Positions 1 through 6,478 of a DNA stretch of 6,938 nt are shown piece after piece (position 1 is the stretch's first letter; each line of letters begins with the position of its first letter). A model generated the notes under the pieces. It saw only the letters and a program-made list of their open reading frames with translations. It ran no database searches and was not told the DNA's origin. Position numbers and translations under genes: made by a program. The stretch comes from an uncultured Gammaproteobacteria bacterium (lineage in GTDB: Bacteria; Pseudomonadota; Gammaproteobacteria; UBA9214): contig CAJQOV010000152.1 in the NCBI GenBank assembly GCA_905480065.1, positions 1 through 6,938 on the forward strand, in the 5' to 3' direction.

Positions 1-314
1 TGTCCGGTGGCCAGCAACAACGCCTGTGCATTGCCCGCACCATCGCGGTAAAGCCGGAAGTGATCCTCATGGACGAACCGTGCTCGGCGCTGGACCCGAT
101 TGCCACGGCACGCATCGAGGAACTGATGGACGAACTGAGCGAAAACTTCACCATCGTGATCGTCACCCACTCCATGCAGCAGGCCGCGCGCGTATCACAG
201 CGCACCGCCTACTTCCACCTCGGCGAACTGATCGAGGTCGGCGAAACCAAGCGCATCTTCACCAACCCGCGCCACCGTCTGACGGAAGGCTACATCACCG
301 GGCGCTTCGGCTGA
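1..314 (+). CDS. pstB: Phosphate ABC transporter ATP-binding protein PstB, C-terminal part (5' end outside window)
   Basis: This is the ATPase of the high-affinity phosphate importer PstSCAB, which acts on the cytoplasmic face of the inner membrane. The frame is open from position 3 and about 103 residues are visible. They begin within the ABC signature (SGGQQQR), continue through the Walker B and D-loop stretch (VILMDEPCSALDPIAT) and the H-loop (VTHSMQQAARVS), and end in YITGRFG. The DEPCSALDPIAT string, the MQQAARVS string and the GRFG terminus are typical of PstB rather than of other ABC ATPases. The Walker A region and true start lie to the left of the window. In many proteobacteria phoU follows pstB, but here the next gene is convergent, so phoU is not immediately downstream. 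No convincing T-tract terminator follows the stop codon. Identification is by recognised family sequence. Confidence 0.95.
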   Translation, partial: SGGQQQRLCIARTIAVKPEVILMDEPCSALDPIATARIEELMDELSENFTIVIVTHSMQQAARVSQRTAYFHLGELIEVGETKRIFTNPRHRLTEGYITGRFG

Positions 315-429
315 CGGTCGATACAAGGTCCGGCTTTGCAACACACTCGAACATGCGCCCAGACCAGGCGCATGATGTGACCACCTGTGTAGCGGTTTAT
401 GACAACCCGGTGAAACCGGCTGGATATAA

Positions 430-483
430 ACAATAGGGAACAGACCATGTTTTACACGTAAAACATGGTCTGTTCCCTATTGT
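430..483. repeat. Perfect 26-bp inverted repeat between convergent genes (REP/MITE-like palindrome, possible bidirectional terminator)
   Basis: Bases 430-455 are the exact reverse complement of 458-483, with two unpaired bases (456-457) between them. That makes a 26-bp perfect stem, closed in practice by a tetraloop. Each arm contains the string GGGAACAGACCATGTTTTA or its complement. From memory, this closely resembles a dispersed proteobacterial palindrome of the form (T)AGGGACAGACCACGTTTT, often found near genes for REP-associated tyrosine (Y1/RAYT) transposases. No transposase gene is in the window. The repeat ends 6 nt beyond the stop codon of the leftward CNMP-fold gene and starts 115 nt after the pstB stop. 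It could therefore fold in both transcripts and stop or protect their 3' ends. The structure is certain, and the family assignment and function are inferred. Confidence 0.85.
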
Positions 484-489
484 GCCTGG

Positions 490-1002
490 CTAGCTGTTCT
501 TGTAGCACTCGTTCTGGCGTACGATGTAGCGCGTCAGCTCTACTTGCTGGAAATTCATGTTTCTCAGGATGCGGTGCACATTGCGGACGATGGCGCGCAT
601 CACCTTGTAGACCAGGTCACGATCCTGGTCGAGCAAACTTTCCAGCGCACTACGCTCCAGCCGCAACAACTCGCAGTTACCCATGGCGCGCAGGCTGGCG
701 GAATGTTCCACGCCGTCGATAAAGCCGAGTGCGCCGAGGATATCGCCGGCACGCAGGATGTGCAGGCCAACCGGTTCTCCGGAGGCCGCCTGCGTCACGG
801 CTTCCATGTTCCCCTTGACCAGCACGTACAGACAGTCATCCTTCTGGCCTTCCTGGATCAGGTAGGAGCAATCCTTGATTCCGCAACCCGACATCACACT
901 GGCCAGCAGTTCACACTGTCCGTCAGTCAGCTCTTCTCCCAGCGGCGAACCCTTGACCACACCGGTGTTGATTGGCAAGACGGTACAATCAGCGTCGCTC
1001 AT
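490..1002 (-). CDS. Cyclic-nucleotide-binding-fold (CNMP) protein without DNA-binding domain, last gene of hydrogenase operon
   Basis: The protein has 170 residues. The start at 1002 is preferred because a GAGGAG ribosome-binding site lies 5 nt upstream; an in-frame upstream start at 1089 would add an Arg/Cys-rich stretch of 29 residues that does not look like protein. Residues about 25-125 match the CRP/FNR-type beta-roll sensor domain (LTDGQCELLASVM, QEGQKDDCLYVLVKG, LRAGDILGALGFIDG). They are followed by a long amphipathic helix (about 125-160) like the CRP dimerisation helix. The protein then ends, with no helix-turn-helix. In the phosphate-binding cassette the usual Glu and Arg of cAMP-binding members are Ala91 and His100, so ordinary cAMP binding is doubtful. 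Seven cysteines are present (6, 30, 40, 45, 57, 110, 166). The gene overlaps the end of hupE by 14 nt, which suggests translational coupling. The role is unknown; a ligand- or redox-responsive partner of the hydrogenase is a guess. Confidence 0.85.
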   Translation of the reverse strand: MSDADCTVLPINTGVVKGSPLGEELTDGQCELLASVMSGCGIKDCSYLIQEGQKDDCLYVLVKGNMEAVTQAASGEPVGLHILRAGDILGALGFIDGVEHSASLRAMGNCELLRLERSALESLLDQDRDLVYKVMRAIVRNVHRILRNMNFQQVELTRYIVRQNECYKNS

Positions 1003-1567
1003 CTTCGCTCCTCGCTGGCTGCACCGACAGCCAGATCGTGCGCGCATGCGGCCGGCGCGTGAGCACCACGTGCCGCACCATCTGGCCAATCAGTAGCAGC
1101 ACCCCGGTCGCCAGCACCAGACCGAGCGCATACCCGGTCACCGGCACGCCGGCCGGCATCCCGGCCATGTGCTGCATGCCGTGGTACAGCGCCAGACTGC
1201 CAAACAGGGTGTGCAGGAAATAGTCTGTGGAGCCAATCGCAACCGCAATGACCAGCGCAGTCAGCACGAATGGCAACAGGCTGACGAAGTCCACATGCAG
1301 CAACTGCGTCCCGGCAACGCCCAGCAGGATACCGGACACGAACAGGGTCATAAAGTAGACCTGGTCGCGCAGTCCGTGATCACCACTGCGCGCCGCCCAG
1401 AACCCGGCCACGATGGTAACCAGCAGGTGATCAATACCCGATGCAGGATGCATGAATCCATCCACCAGTCCACTGCCGGAATGCAGGCCGGTGTGCGCTG
1501 AGGCCAGCGGCGCAACCAGCAGCAGGACCGCGGCGATGATGTAGTGACAACCGTTTTTCAATGACAT
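989..1567 (-). CDS. hupE: HupE/UreJ-family nickel permease
   Basis: This 192-residue inner-membrane protein probably facilitates nickel uptake for the NiFe active site, as shown for HupE of Rhizobium leguminosarum. A signal-peptide-like N terminus (1-24, ending ASA) precedes the family motif His40-Pro-x-x-Gly44-x-Asp46-His47, and a second motif His129-Gly-x-x-His133 follows. Both carry likely metal-coordinating residues of the family. About five hydrophobic helices follow the signal (roughly 46-60, 70-90, 95-113, 118-135 and 143-165), and the protein ends in an Arg-rich cytoplasmic tail. Length is typical for the family. The start has a GGAG ribosome-binding site 5 nt upstream. The gene lies 39 nt after the large-subunit gene and overlaps the next gene by 14 nt, so it is co-transcribed with the hydrogenase. 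UreJ, the urease-linked homologue, is the alternative name, but the operon argues for HupE. Confidence 0.92.
   Translation of the reverse strand: MSLKNGCHYIIAAVLLLVAPLASAHTGLHSGSGLVDGFMHPASGIDHLLVTIVAGFWAARSGDHGLRDQVYFMTLFVSGILLGVAGTQLLHVDFVSLLPFVLTALVIAVAIGSTDYFLHTLFGSLALYHGMQHMAGMPAGVPVTGYALGLVLATGVLLLIGQMVRHVVLTRRPHARTIWLSVQPARSEDERR
1008..1013 (-). promoter_or_regulatory. Ribosome-binding site that fixes the start of the CNMP-fold gene
   Basis: On the minus strand the sequence reads GAGGAG, five bases before the ATG at 1002-1000. It lies inside the 3' coding end of hupE. It favours the 170-residue product over the 199-residue reading that starts at 1089. Confidence 0.65.
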
Positions 1568-1606
1568 GTCTTCTCCACTTGCATTGAGTAATGATTAGCG
1601 GACATC

Positions 1607-3328
1607 TTAACGCACCTTGACCTGAATCAGCTCTTCCCCGTCCGGATCTGTGACATGCACGGCACACGCGATACAGGGATCAAAGCTGTGAATGGTGCGC
1701 AGGATCTCGATTGGCTGCTGCGGGTCATGCAGTGTGTGATTGTCAGCCAGGGCCGCCTCGTAGGCACCGGGCTGGCCGGACGGATCACGTGGCCCGGCAT
1801 TCCAGGTACTCGGCACTACTGCCTGGTAGTTCTTGATCACCTGATCTTCAATCACGATCCAGTGTGCCAGACCACCGCGCGGCGCCTCCATGAAACCGAC
1901 CCCTTTCGCCGATGCCGGCCAGGTGGATGGGTCCCATAATTTTTCGTTGAAAGTCTTGGTATCTCCGGCCTTGATGTTCGCTATCAGGTTGTTGTACCAG
2001 GTCTGCATCATGTCCCCGATCACCTTGGTCTCGAGACCGCGTGCCGCGGTTCGGCCCAGCGTCGAGAACAGCGCAGTTACCGGCACATCCAGCTTGTTGA
2101 GTGTCATGTTTACCAGTTCCCTGGTCTGGTCGTGGCCCTTGGCGTACAGCATCAGCACGCGCGCCAGCGGCCCCACCTCCATGGCGTGCCCCTTCCAGCG
2201 CGGTGATTTCAGCCAGGAATAGGACTGGTCAACATCCAGTTCGCGATACGGCGGTTTCGGCCCGCTGTAGTTCAGGCTGGTCTCCCCGTCATAGGGATGC
2301 AGTCCACCGTCCTTGCCGGTGCTGTAGTCGTAGTAGGAATGCGCCACGAATTCCTGTATTTCATCGCTGGCCGTCATGTCCACTTCGTGGATGGTCGACA
2401 GGTCGCGATCCAGGATTGCACCGCCCGGGATCAGGAAGCTGGCCGGATCGCTCATGCCGTGCTCCGGAAAATCACCGAAGGTGAGGAAATTACCCAGCCC
2501 TTCGCCGCGCGAACCCCAGTCCTTGTAGAAGCTGGCAATGGCAAGCAGGTCGGGGATGTAGACCTGTTCGACGAACGCGTTCATCTGGTGGATGATTTCC
2601 TGCACCTGTGCGAGCCGCTCGGCATTGATGGCAGAATCGGAGTTTAGATCGATCGGACAGGCCACGCCACCGACCAGGAAGTTGGGATGCGGATTCTTGC
2701 CGCCGAAAATGGCATGCAGTTTGGCGACATCGCGCTGCCAGGCCAGCGCATCCAGGTAGTGCGCAACCGCCATCAGGTTGGCTTCCGGCGGCAACTTGTA
2801 TGCCGGGTGCCCCCAGTAGGCCTGCGCAAAGATTCCCAGCTGCCCCGCTTCCACGAAGTTCTTCAGTTTCTTCTGCATGTCCGCGAAGTAACCGGGTGAA
2901 GAGCGCGAGTAATTGCTGATCGACTGTGCCAGGTCGGAAGTGGCCTTCGGATCGGCATTCAGCGCCGACACCACATCGACCCAGTCCAGCGCATGCAGGT
3001 GATAGAAATGCATGACATGGTCGTGGACATACTGCGCGCCATTCATCAGGTTGCGAATCAGCTGCGCATTCGGCGGGATACTGTAATCCAGCGCATTCTC
3101 CACCGCACGGATCGAGGCCAGCCCGTGTACCAGGGTGCAGACACCGCAGATGCGCTGCGCAAAGGCCCAGGCATCGCGTGGATCGCGGCCGCGCAGGATG
3201 ATCTCGATACCGCGCACCATGGTGCCGGCCGAGTACGCCTTTGCAATGCGGTTGCCATCCATTTGCGCCTCGATGCGCAGGTGGCCCTCGATACGGGTGA
3301 TTGGATCTACGATAACGCGTTCACTCAT
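1607..3328 (-). CDS. hynL: [NiFe] hydrogenase large subunit, Isp-type (group 1e)
   Basis: This is the catalytic subunit (573 residues), which holds the NiFe(CN)2CO centre that splits or forms H2. The N-terminal motif RICGVC supplies Cys61 and Cys64. The C-terminal motif DPCIACAVH supplies Cys552 and Cys555, with His558 at the usual maturation site. The 15 residues after His558 form the tail that an endopeptidase removes once nickel is inserted. The opening VDPITRIEGHLRIE is the standard start of group 1 large subunits, and the length is normal. It has no signal peptide of its own and would cross the membrane with the Tat-signal-bearing small subunit. A GGGGA ribosome-binding site precedes the ATG by 8 nt, and the gap to isp2 is 53 nt. 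In most group 1 operons the large-subunit gene follows the small one directly. Here isp1 and isp2 separate them, which marks the Isp type. No large-subunit protease gene is in the window. Confidence 0.97.
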   Translation of the reverse strand: MSERVIVDPITRIEGHLRIEAQMDGNRIAKAYSAGTMVRGIEIILRGRDPRDAWAFAQRICGVCTLVHGLASIRAVENALDYSIPPNAQLIRNLMNGAQYVHDHVMHFYHLHALDWVDVVSALNADPKATSDLAQSISNYSRSSPGYFADMQKKLKNFVEAGQLGIFAQAYWGHPAYKLPPEANLMAVAHYLDALAWQRDVAKLHAIFGGKNPHPNFLVGGVACPIDLNSDSAINAERLAQVQEIIHQMNAFVEQVYIPDLLAIASFYKDWGSRGEGLGNFLTFGDFPEHGMSDPASFLIPGGAILDRDLSTIHEVDMTASDEIQEFVAHSYYDYSTGKDGGLHPYDGETSLNYSGPKPPYRELDVDQSYSWLKSPRWKGHAMEVGPLARVLMLYAKGHDQTRELVNMTLNKLDVPVTALFSTLGRTAARGLETKVIGDMMQTWYNNLIANIKAGDTKTFNEKLWDPSTWPASAKGVGFMEAPRGGLAHWIVIEDQVIKNYQAVVPSTWNAGPRDPSGQPGAYEAALADNHTLHDPQQPIEILRTIHSFDPCIACAVHVTDPDGEELIQVKVR

Positions 3329-3381
3329 AGTGTTTCCCCGTCAATATTGCCGCGCAGCCTTTGATGCGTCGACACAGTTTG

Positions 3382-4635
3382 TTACTCCAGGTGTGCGGCA
3401 ATGGTTTCGGTCAGGCTCAGCACCGGGATCTCCATGCCATATTCCTCCAGGCCTTCTTCCAGGTGGATGCGGCAATTGGAACACGCTGACACCAGCGCAT
3501 CCGGCTTGACCGCGTTGAGCTGTGACTGCTTGCGCCTGAACACCTTCAGCCGCAGTTCAGCGGCACGTTCGTTGGTGCCAACGCCACCGCCGGCACCGCA
3601 ACACCAGTTCATGGTGCCGGCCTCCGGCATCTCGACAAAATTCTCGGCCACCATGTCAAGCAGGTTGCGCGGCTGTTTCACCACGCCACCACGCCGCGCA
3701 ATCTGGCAGGGATCATGATAGGTCAGCTTTTGTGTTTCCTTGCTGCCGAGCTTGATACGTCCCTGCGCGCGCAACTCATCAAGCAGTTCGAGAATATGCA
3801 CCACCTTGAAATCGAACGGCTTGCCGACCAGGTTGGGGCCTTCCCAGCGGATCGCGGTGTACGCGTGCCCGCATTCCGGGCTAATGATGGATTTGACCTG
3901 CAGTTTCGCTGCCGCATCGACGATGCGCTGCACCAGCTCGGCGGCGATATCGGATACACCGATCTGGATCCCGCTGTTGGTGGCTTCGAAGGACTGCGAG
4001 GACAGGGTCCAGCTGACACCGGCCTTGCGGAAAATCTTCGCAATCGCCCCGATGAACTCGGGAAAGTTCATGATCTCCATGGACGACAACAGCAACAGGT
4101 AGTCGGCACCGGTGACATCCACCGGTATGCTCAAACCGGTTTCCTGTTCGACATTGCGGATCTGCGCCTGCAGTGCGGGATACTTGACACCCATCGGACT
4201 GCCGGTCGTGACCGCACGCCTGGTCGCACTGACCAGCCCCTCCGGTGCATGTCCGGCCACCGCCATGCCCTCACGCATCTTGCGAATCATGTAGGTGATG
4301 TCGTTACCGACCGGGCAGACCATGGAACAGCGCCCGCACAGTGTGCAGCTGTCATAGACCAGCGGTTCCCATTTGTTCAGTTCCGCATCGGTCACCGGCC
4401 TGCTCAGGCCAAGGGCCTTCGCAGTGCGACCCCAGAAGGTGTACTCCTGCTGCCAGACCCGCCGCAGCGGCTCCAGCTTGTGAATCGGCGTATAGACCGG
4501 GTCGCCGGTCTCGGTAAAAAACAGGCAGGCCTCCGCACACAGGCCACAACGCACGCAGCTGCTGAAGAAGGCGGCGACCGGCGCGTCGATCTGTTCCTTG
4601 AATGCGTGAATGCCCCGTTCCAGGCTTGCGCTCAT
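3382..4635 (-). CDS. isp2: Isp2: HdrD/DsrK-like iron-sulfur protein of hydrogenase complex
   Basis: This 417-residue cytoplasmic iron-sulfur protein belongs to the GlpC/HdrD/DsrK superfamily. Two ferredoxin-type motifs near the N terminus (Cys27, 30, 33, 37 and Cys97, 100, 103, 107) should each hold a [4Fe-4S] cluster, although the usual Pro after the fourth Cys is missing in the first. The C-terminal half has one complete CCG motif, C-x34-CC-x38-C-x2-C (Cys310, 345, 346, 385, 388), the type that binds the noncubane cluster of heterodisulfide reductase. The first CCG-like half (about 160-300) is degenerate and keeps only Cys255 in ECGHAYTA. No signal or membrane helix is seen. Its start overlaps the isp1 stop by 4 nt (ATGA), so the two are translationally coupled. 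It most likely exchanges electrons with Isp1. Its final substrate is unknown; in purple sulfur bacteria this hydrogenase is linked to sulfur metabolism. Confidence 0.93.
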   Translation of the reverse strand: MSASLERGIHAFKEQIDAPVAAFFSSCVRCGLCAEACLFFTETGDPVYTPIHKLEPLRRVWQQEYTFWGRTAKALGLSRPVTDAELNKWEPLVYDSCTLCGRCSMVCPVGNDITYMIRKMREGMAVAGHAPEGLVSATRRAVTTGSPMGVKYPALQAQIRNVEQETGLSIPVDVTGADYLLLLSSMEIMNFPEFIGAIAKIFRKAGVSWTLSSQSFEATNSGIQIGVSDIAAELVQRIVDAAAKLQVKSIISPECGHAYTAIRWEGPNLVGKPFDFKVVHILELLDELRAQGRIKLGSKETQKLTYHDPCQIARRGGVVKQPRNLLDMVAENFVEMPEAGTMNWCCGAGGGVGTNERAAELRLKVFRRKQSQLNAVKPDALVSACSNCRIHLEEGLEEYGMEIPVLSLTETIAAHLE

Positions 4636-5291
4636 GCGTTCACCCCCTTGCGACCGGCCATCGCACCGTTGTAGTAACGCGCCATGACCAGCGTGAACGC
4701 GTGCATGAGCTTGGTAAACGGGAACGCCACCATCAGCAACTCGACGCTGGCGATGTGCAGAGCCATCAGCATTGGCGGGGTCAACCCGATGCGATGAAAG
4801 GCGAGATACCCCGTCAATACCGGCAGAAACGTCAGCAGCCAGGCCAGGTAGTCGGAACTGCGCGACAGGTAACGCATCACCTTGTGGCTGATGCGATGCA
4901 GCAATACCGCCAGCAGGGTGATCATGGTCACGACGGTTACCGCATCGATAAACTGGGTTGGCAGGGACGGCCAGTACACTCCGAACACGTCATGCAGGAA
5001 CAGGATGTGTGGTGCAAAGAAGAACAATGCCAGGAAGATCCCGAAGTGAAAGATATAGCCGGCAACCACGTTGAAGGTCGAGCGCTGCAGTGTGCCCCGG
5101 TCCGGTACGCTGCGACTGAAGATCGTGCGCAGACCACCGGCCAGCGCGGATCCGCGCGCCGCGGCAAGATCCTGCTTGCGGCCGAGTACCAGGATTTCCA
5201 GGATGCGCACTACTACACCGATCACGAAGACCACCGTCGCGAACTGCAATGCCGGTCCGCGTATCCACATGAGTAACTCGGCAGCGGACAT
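4632..5291 (-). CDS. isp1: Isp1: NarI/DsrM-like b-type cytochrome membrane subunit
   Basis: This 219-residue integral membrane protein has about five transmembrane helices (roughly 14-36, 74-94, 114-132, 147-165 and 173-193). It belongs to the nitrate reductase gamma/DsrM cytochrome b family. Histidines at 82, 95, 100, 132, 136, 166, 179 and 197 include candidate haem ligands. His179 and His197 are 18 apart, the same spacing as the C-terminal haem ligands of E. coli NarI (His187 and His205). It should anchor the periplasmic HynSL dimer and carry electrons across the membrane to Isp2. The start lies 2 nt after the small-subunit stop, with a GGGAGG ribosome-binding site 6 nt upstream inside the hynS 3' end, and the stop overlaps the isp2 start. 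The place between hynS and isp2 is the strongest support for the name. It is distinct from HupC/HyaC cytochromes, which normally follow the large subunit. Confidence 0.92.
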   Translation of the reverse strand: MSAAELLMWIRGPALQFATVVFVIGVVVRILEILVLGRKQDLAAARGSALAGGLRTIFSRSVPDRGTLQRSTFNVVAGYIFHFGIFLALFFFAPHILFLHDVFGVYWPSLPTQFIDAVTVVTMITLLAVLLHRISHKVMRYLSRSSDYLAWLLTFLPVLTGYLAFHRIGLTPPMLMALHIASVELLMVAFPFTKLMHAFTLVMARYYNGAMAGRKGVNA

Positions 5292-5293
5292 GA

Positions 5294-6457
5294 TCAGCCT
5301 CCCTTGTCCAGGTCATCGATACCGACCTTGCTGTGGGTTTGCTGCAGGCGGGTGCGCTTGGCCCGGTTCAGCGCCCCGAGCGCGACACCGGCTGCAGCAC
5401 CCGCGCCGATCGCATAGACGGCGGTACGCGAGATATCACCGGTCGGCGTGGAGATCGCCTTGTAAAAACCACCGCCGTCCCAGAAATCCGGTTCCGAGCA
5501 ACCCAGGCAGGGATGACCGGACTGGATCGGGAAGCTGGTGCCGTCGTTCCACTTGGTGGTGGCACAGGCGTTGTAGGTGGTCGGACCCTTGCAGCCGAGC
5601 TTGTACAGGCACCAGCCCTTTTTCGCCCCTTCATCATCGAAGGTATTGGCGAACAGGCCCTTGTCGTAAAACGGCCGCCGGTAACAACGGTCGTGAATAC
5701 TCTGGCCATAGAACGCCAGCGGACGTCCCAGGCTGTCCAGATCGGGAATCTTGCCGAAGGTCAGGAAATGCGCCAGCACCCCGGTAATCACCACCGGGAT
5801 CGGCGGACAACCCGACACGTTGATGATCGGCTTGCTGCTGATATCGGTATGGGCAGCCTGTGCAGCAGCATCGGCGGCAAAGGTGTTCGGCGTGCGATTG
5901 CCGTATTCCCTGATGAAGGCGGCTACCGATAATGCACCGGTCGGGTTCGGGTTGGCGTGCGGAATACCGCCGAATGCCGCGCAACTGCCGACCGAGACAA
6001 TCGCCGCCGCACCGGCCGCCGTTTCCAGCAGCATATCCATGTTGCTGATACCGGCGATGGTGGAATAGCCCGGATCGCCGACCGGGATCGAACCGTCCAC
6101 CACCAGGATGTAATTGCCCCAGTTCTCCTGCATGGCCGCCGCGCGGGCCGCTTCCGCGGCTGCGCCGGAGGCGGCCTGCAGGGTGTGGTGATAGTCCAGC
6201 GAAATGGTATCGAAGATCAGCCCTTCCACAGTCGGCGAGTGCGAGCGCGTCAGCGACTCGGTACAACCGGTACATTCCTGGAACGACAGCCAGATCACCG
6301 AAGGCCGGCGCGCCCGTTCCAGCGCCTGCGCGATTATCGGCACCATGGAAGGAGGCAGCGCCATCAGCGATGCGGTGGCTGCACAGAATTTCAGAAATCC
6401 GCGCCGCGATATACCGCGTGCGCGTAATGCTTCACCTATGCTCTGGTCTTTTGGCAC
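5294..6457 (-). CDS. hynS: [NiFe] hydrogenase small subunit with Tat signal, Isp-type (group 1e)
   Basis: This is the electron-transfer subunit (387 residues), carrying three iron-sulfur clusters. A twin-arginine signal (SRRGFLKF at 17-24, then a hydrophobic stretch) sends the folded HynSL dimer to the periplasm. The proximal [4Fe-4S] ligands are Cys62, Cys65 (CTGCTE), Cys159 and Cys217. The distal ligands are His255, Cys258, Cys283 and Cys289. The medial [3Fe-4S] ligands are Cys298, Cys317 and Cys320. All are present. The extra cysteines of oxygen-tolerant enzymes are absent: Gly64 stands where they have CTCCTE, and Thr133 is at the second site. A short hydrophobic helix near the C terminus (about 345-362), followed by basic residues, would anchor it in the membrane next to Isp1. 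The start codon is GTG, supported by an AGAGGAGAAG ribosome-binding site. It begins 21 nt after the HupH-like gene. Confidence 0.97.
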   Translation of the reverse strand: MPKDQSIGEALRARGISRRGFLKFCAATASLMALPPSMVPIIAQALERARRPSVIWLSFQECTGCTESLTRSHSPTVEGLIFDTISLDYHHTLQAASGAAAEAARAAAMQENWGNYILVVDGSIPVGDPGYSTIAGISNMDMLLETAAGAAAIVSVGSCAAFGGIPHANPNPTGALSVAAFIREYGNRTPNTFAADAAAQAAHTDISSKPIINVSGCPPIPVVITGVLAHFLTFGKIPDLDSLGRPLAFYGQSIHDRCYRRPFYDKGLFANTFDDEGAKKGWCLYKLGCKGPTTYNACATTKWNDGTSFPIQSGHPCLGCSEPDFWDGGGFYKAISTPTGDISRTAVYAIGAGAAAGVALGALNRAKRTRLQQTHSKVGIDDLDKGG

Positions 6458-6461
6458 CGGA

Positions 6462-6471
6462 CTTCTCCTCT
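6462..6471 (-). promoter_or_regulatory. Ribosome-binding site for the GTG start of hynS
   Basis: On the minus strand this reads AGAGGAGAAG, with the AGGAG core seven bases before the GTG codon at 6457-6455. It sits in the 21-nt gap after the HupH-like gene. It supports GTG as the true start, which keeps the Tat motif at residues 17-24, a normal distance from the N terminus. Confidence 0.7.
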
Positions 6472-6478
6472 GTATGCG

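Noticed and set aside
391..421. Imperfect stem (AGCGGTTT with AAACCGGCT, one bulge) after pstB as an intrinsic terminator
   Set aside because: The stem is short with a large loop and no T-tract follows. The strong palindrome at 430-483 is the better candidate for a 3'-end structure.
26..436. 136-residue plus-strand reading frame overlapping pstB
   Set aside because: It overlaps clear PstB coding sequence in another frame and is Arg/His-rich, low-complexity translation with no family resemblance.
544..1062. 172-residue plus-strand reading frame antisense to the CNMP-fold gene
   Set aside because: The minus strand encodes a recognisable CNMP domain with a good ribosome-binding site. The antisense frame is a by-product of high G+C codon usage.
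1003..1089. 29-residue N-terminal extension of the CNMP-fold protein
   Set aside because: It overlaps hupE coding sequence, has a Cys/Arg/Trp-rich composition unlike the rest, and the internal ATG has the better ribosome-binding site.
3329..3381. Possible internal promoter in the 53-nt isp2-hynL gap
   Set aside because: No credible -35/-10 pair was seen on the minus strand, and the gap is consistent with a continuous operon.
3715..4674. 319-residue plus-strand open frame
   Set aside because: It lies wholly opposite isp2 and the end of isp1, which have intact conserved motifs. The translation has no recognisable domain.
4602..5276. 224-residue plus-strand open frame opposite isp1
   Set aside because: It is highly charged with many His and Gln residues and no domain, as expected from the reverse complement of a hydrophobic membrane-protein gene.
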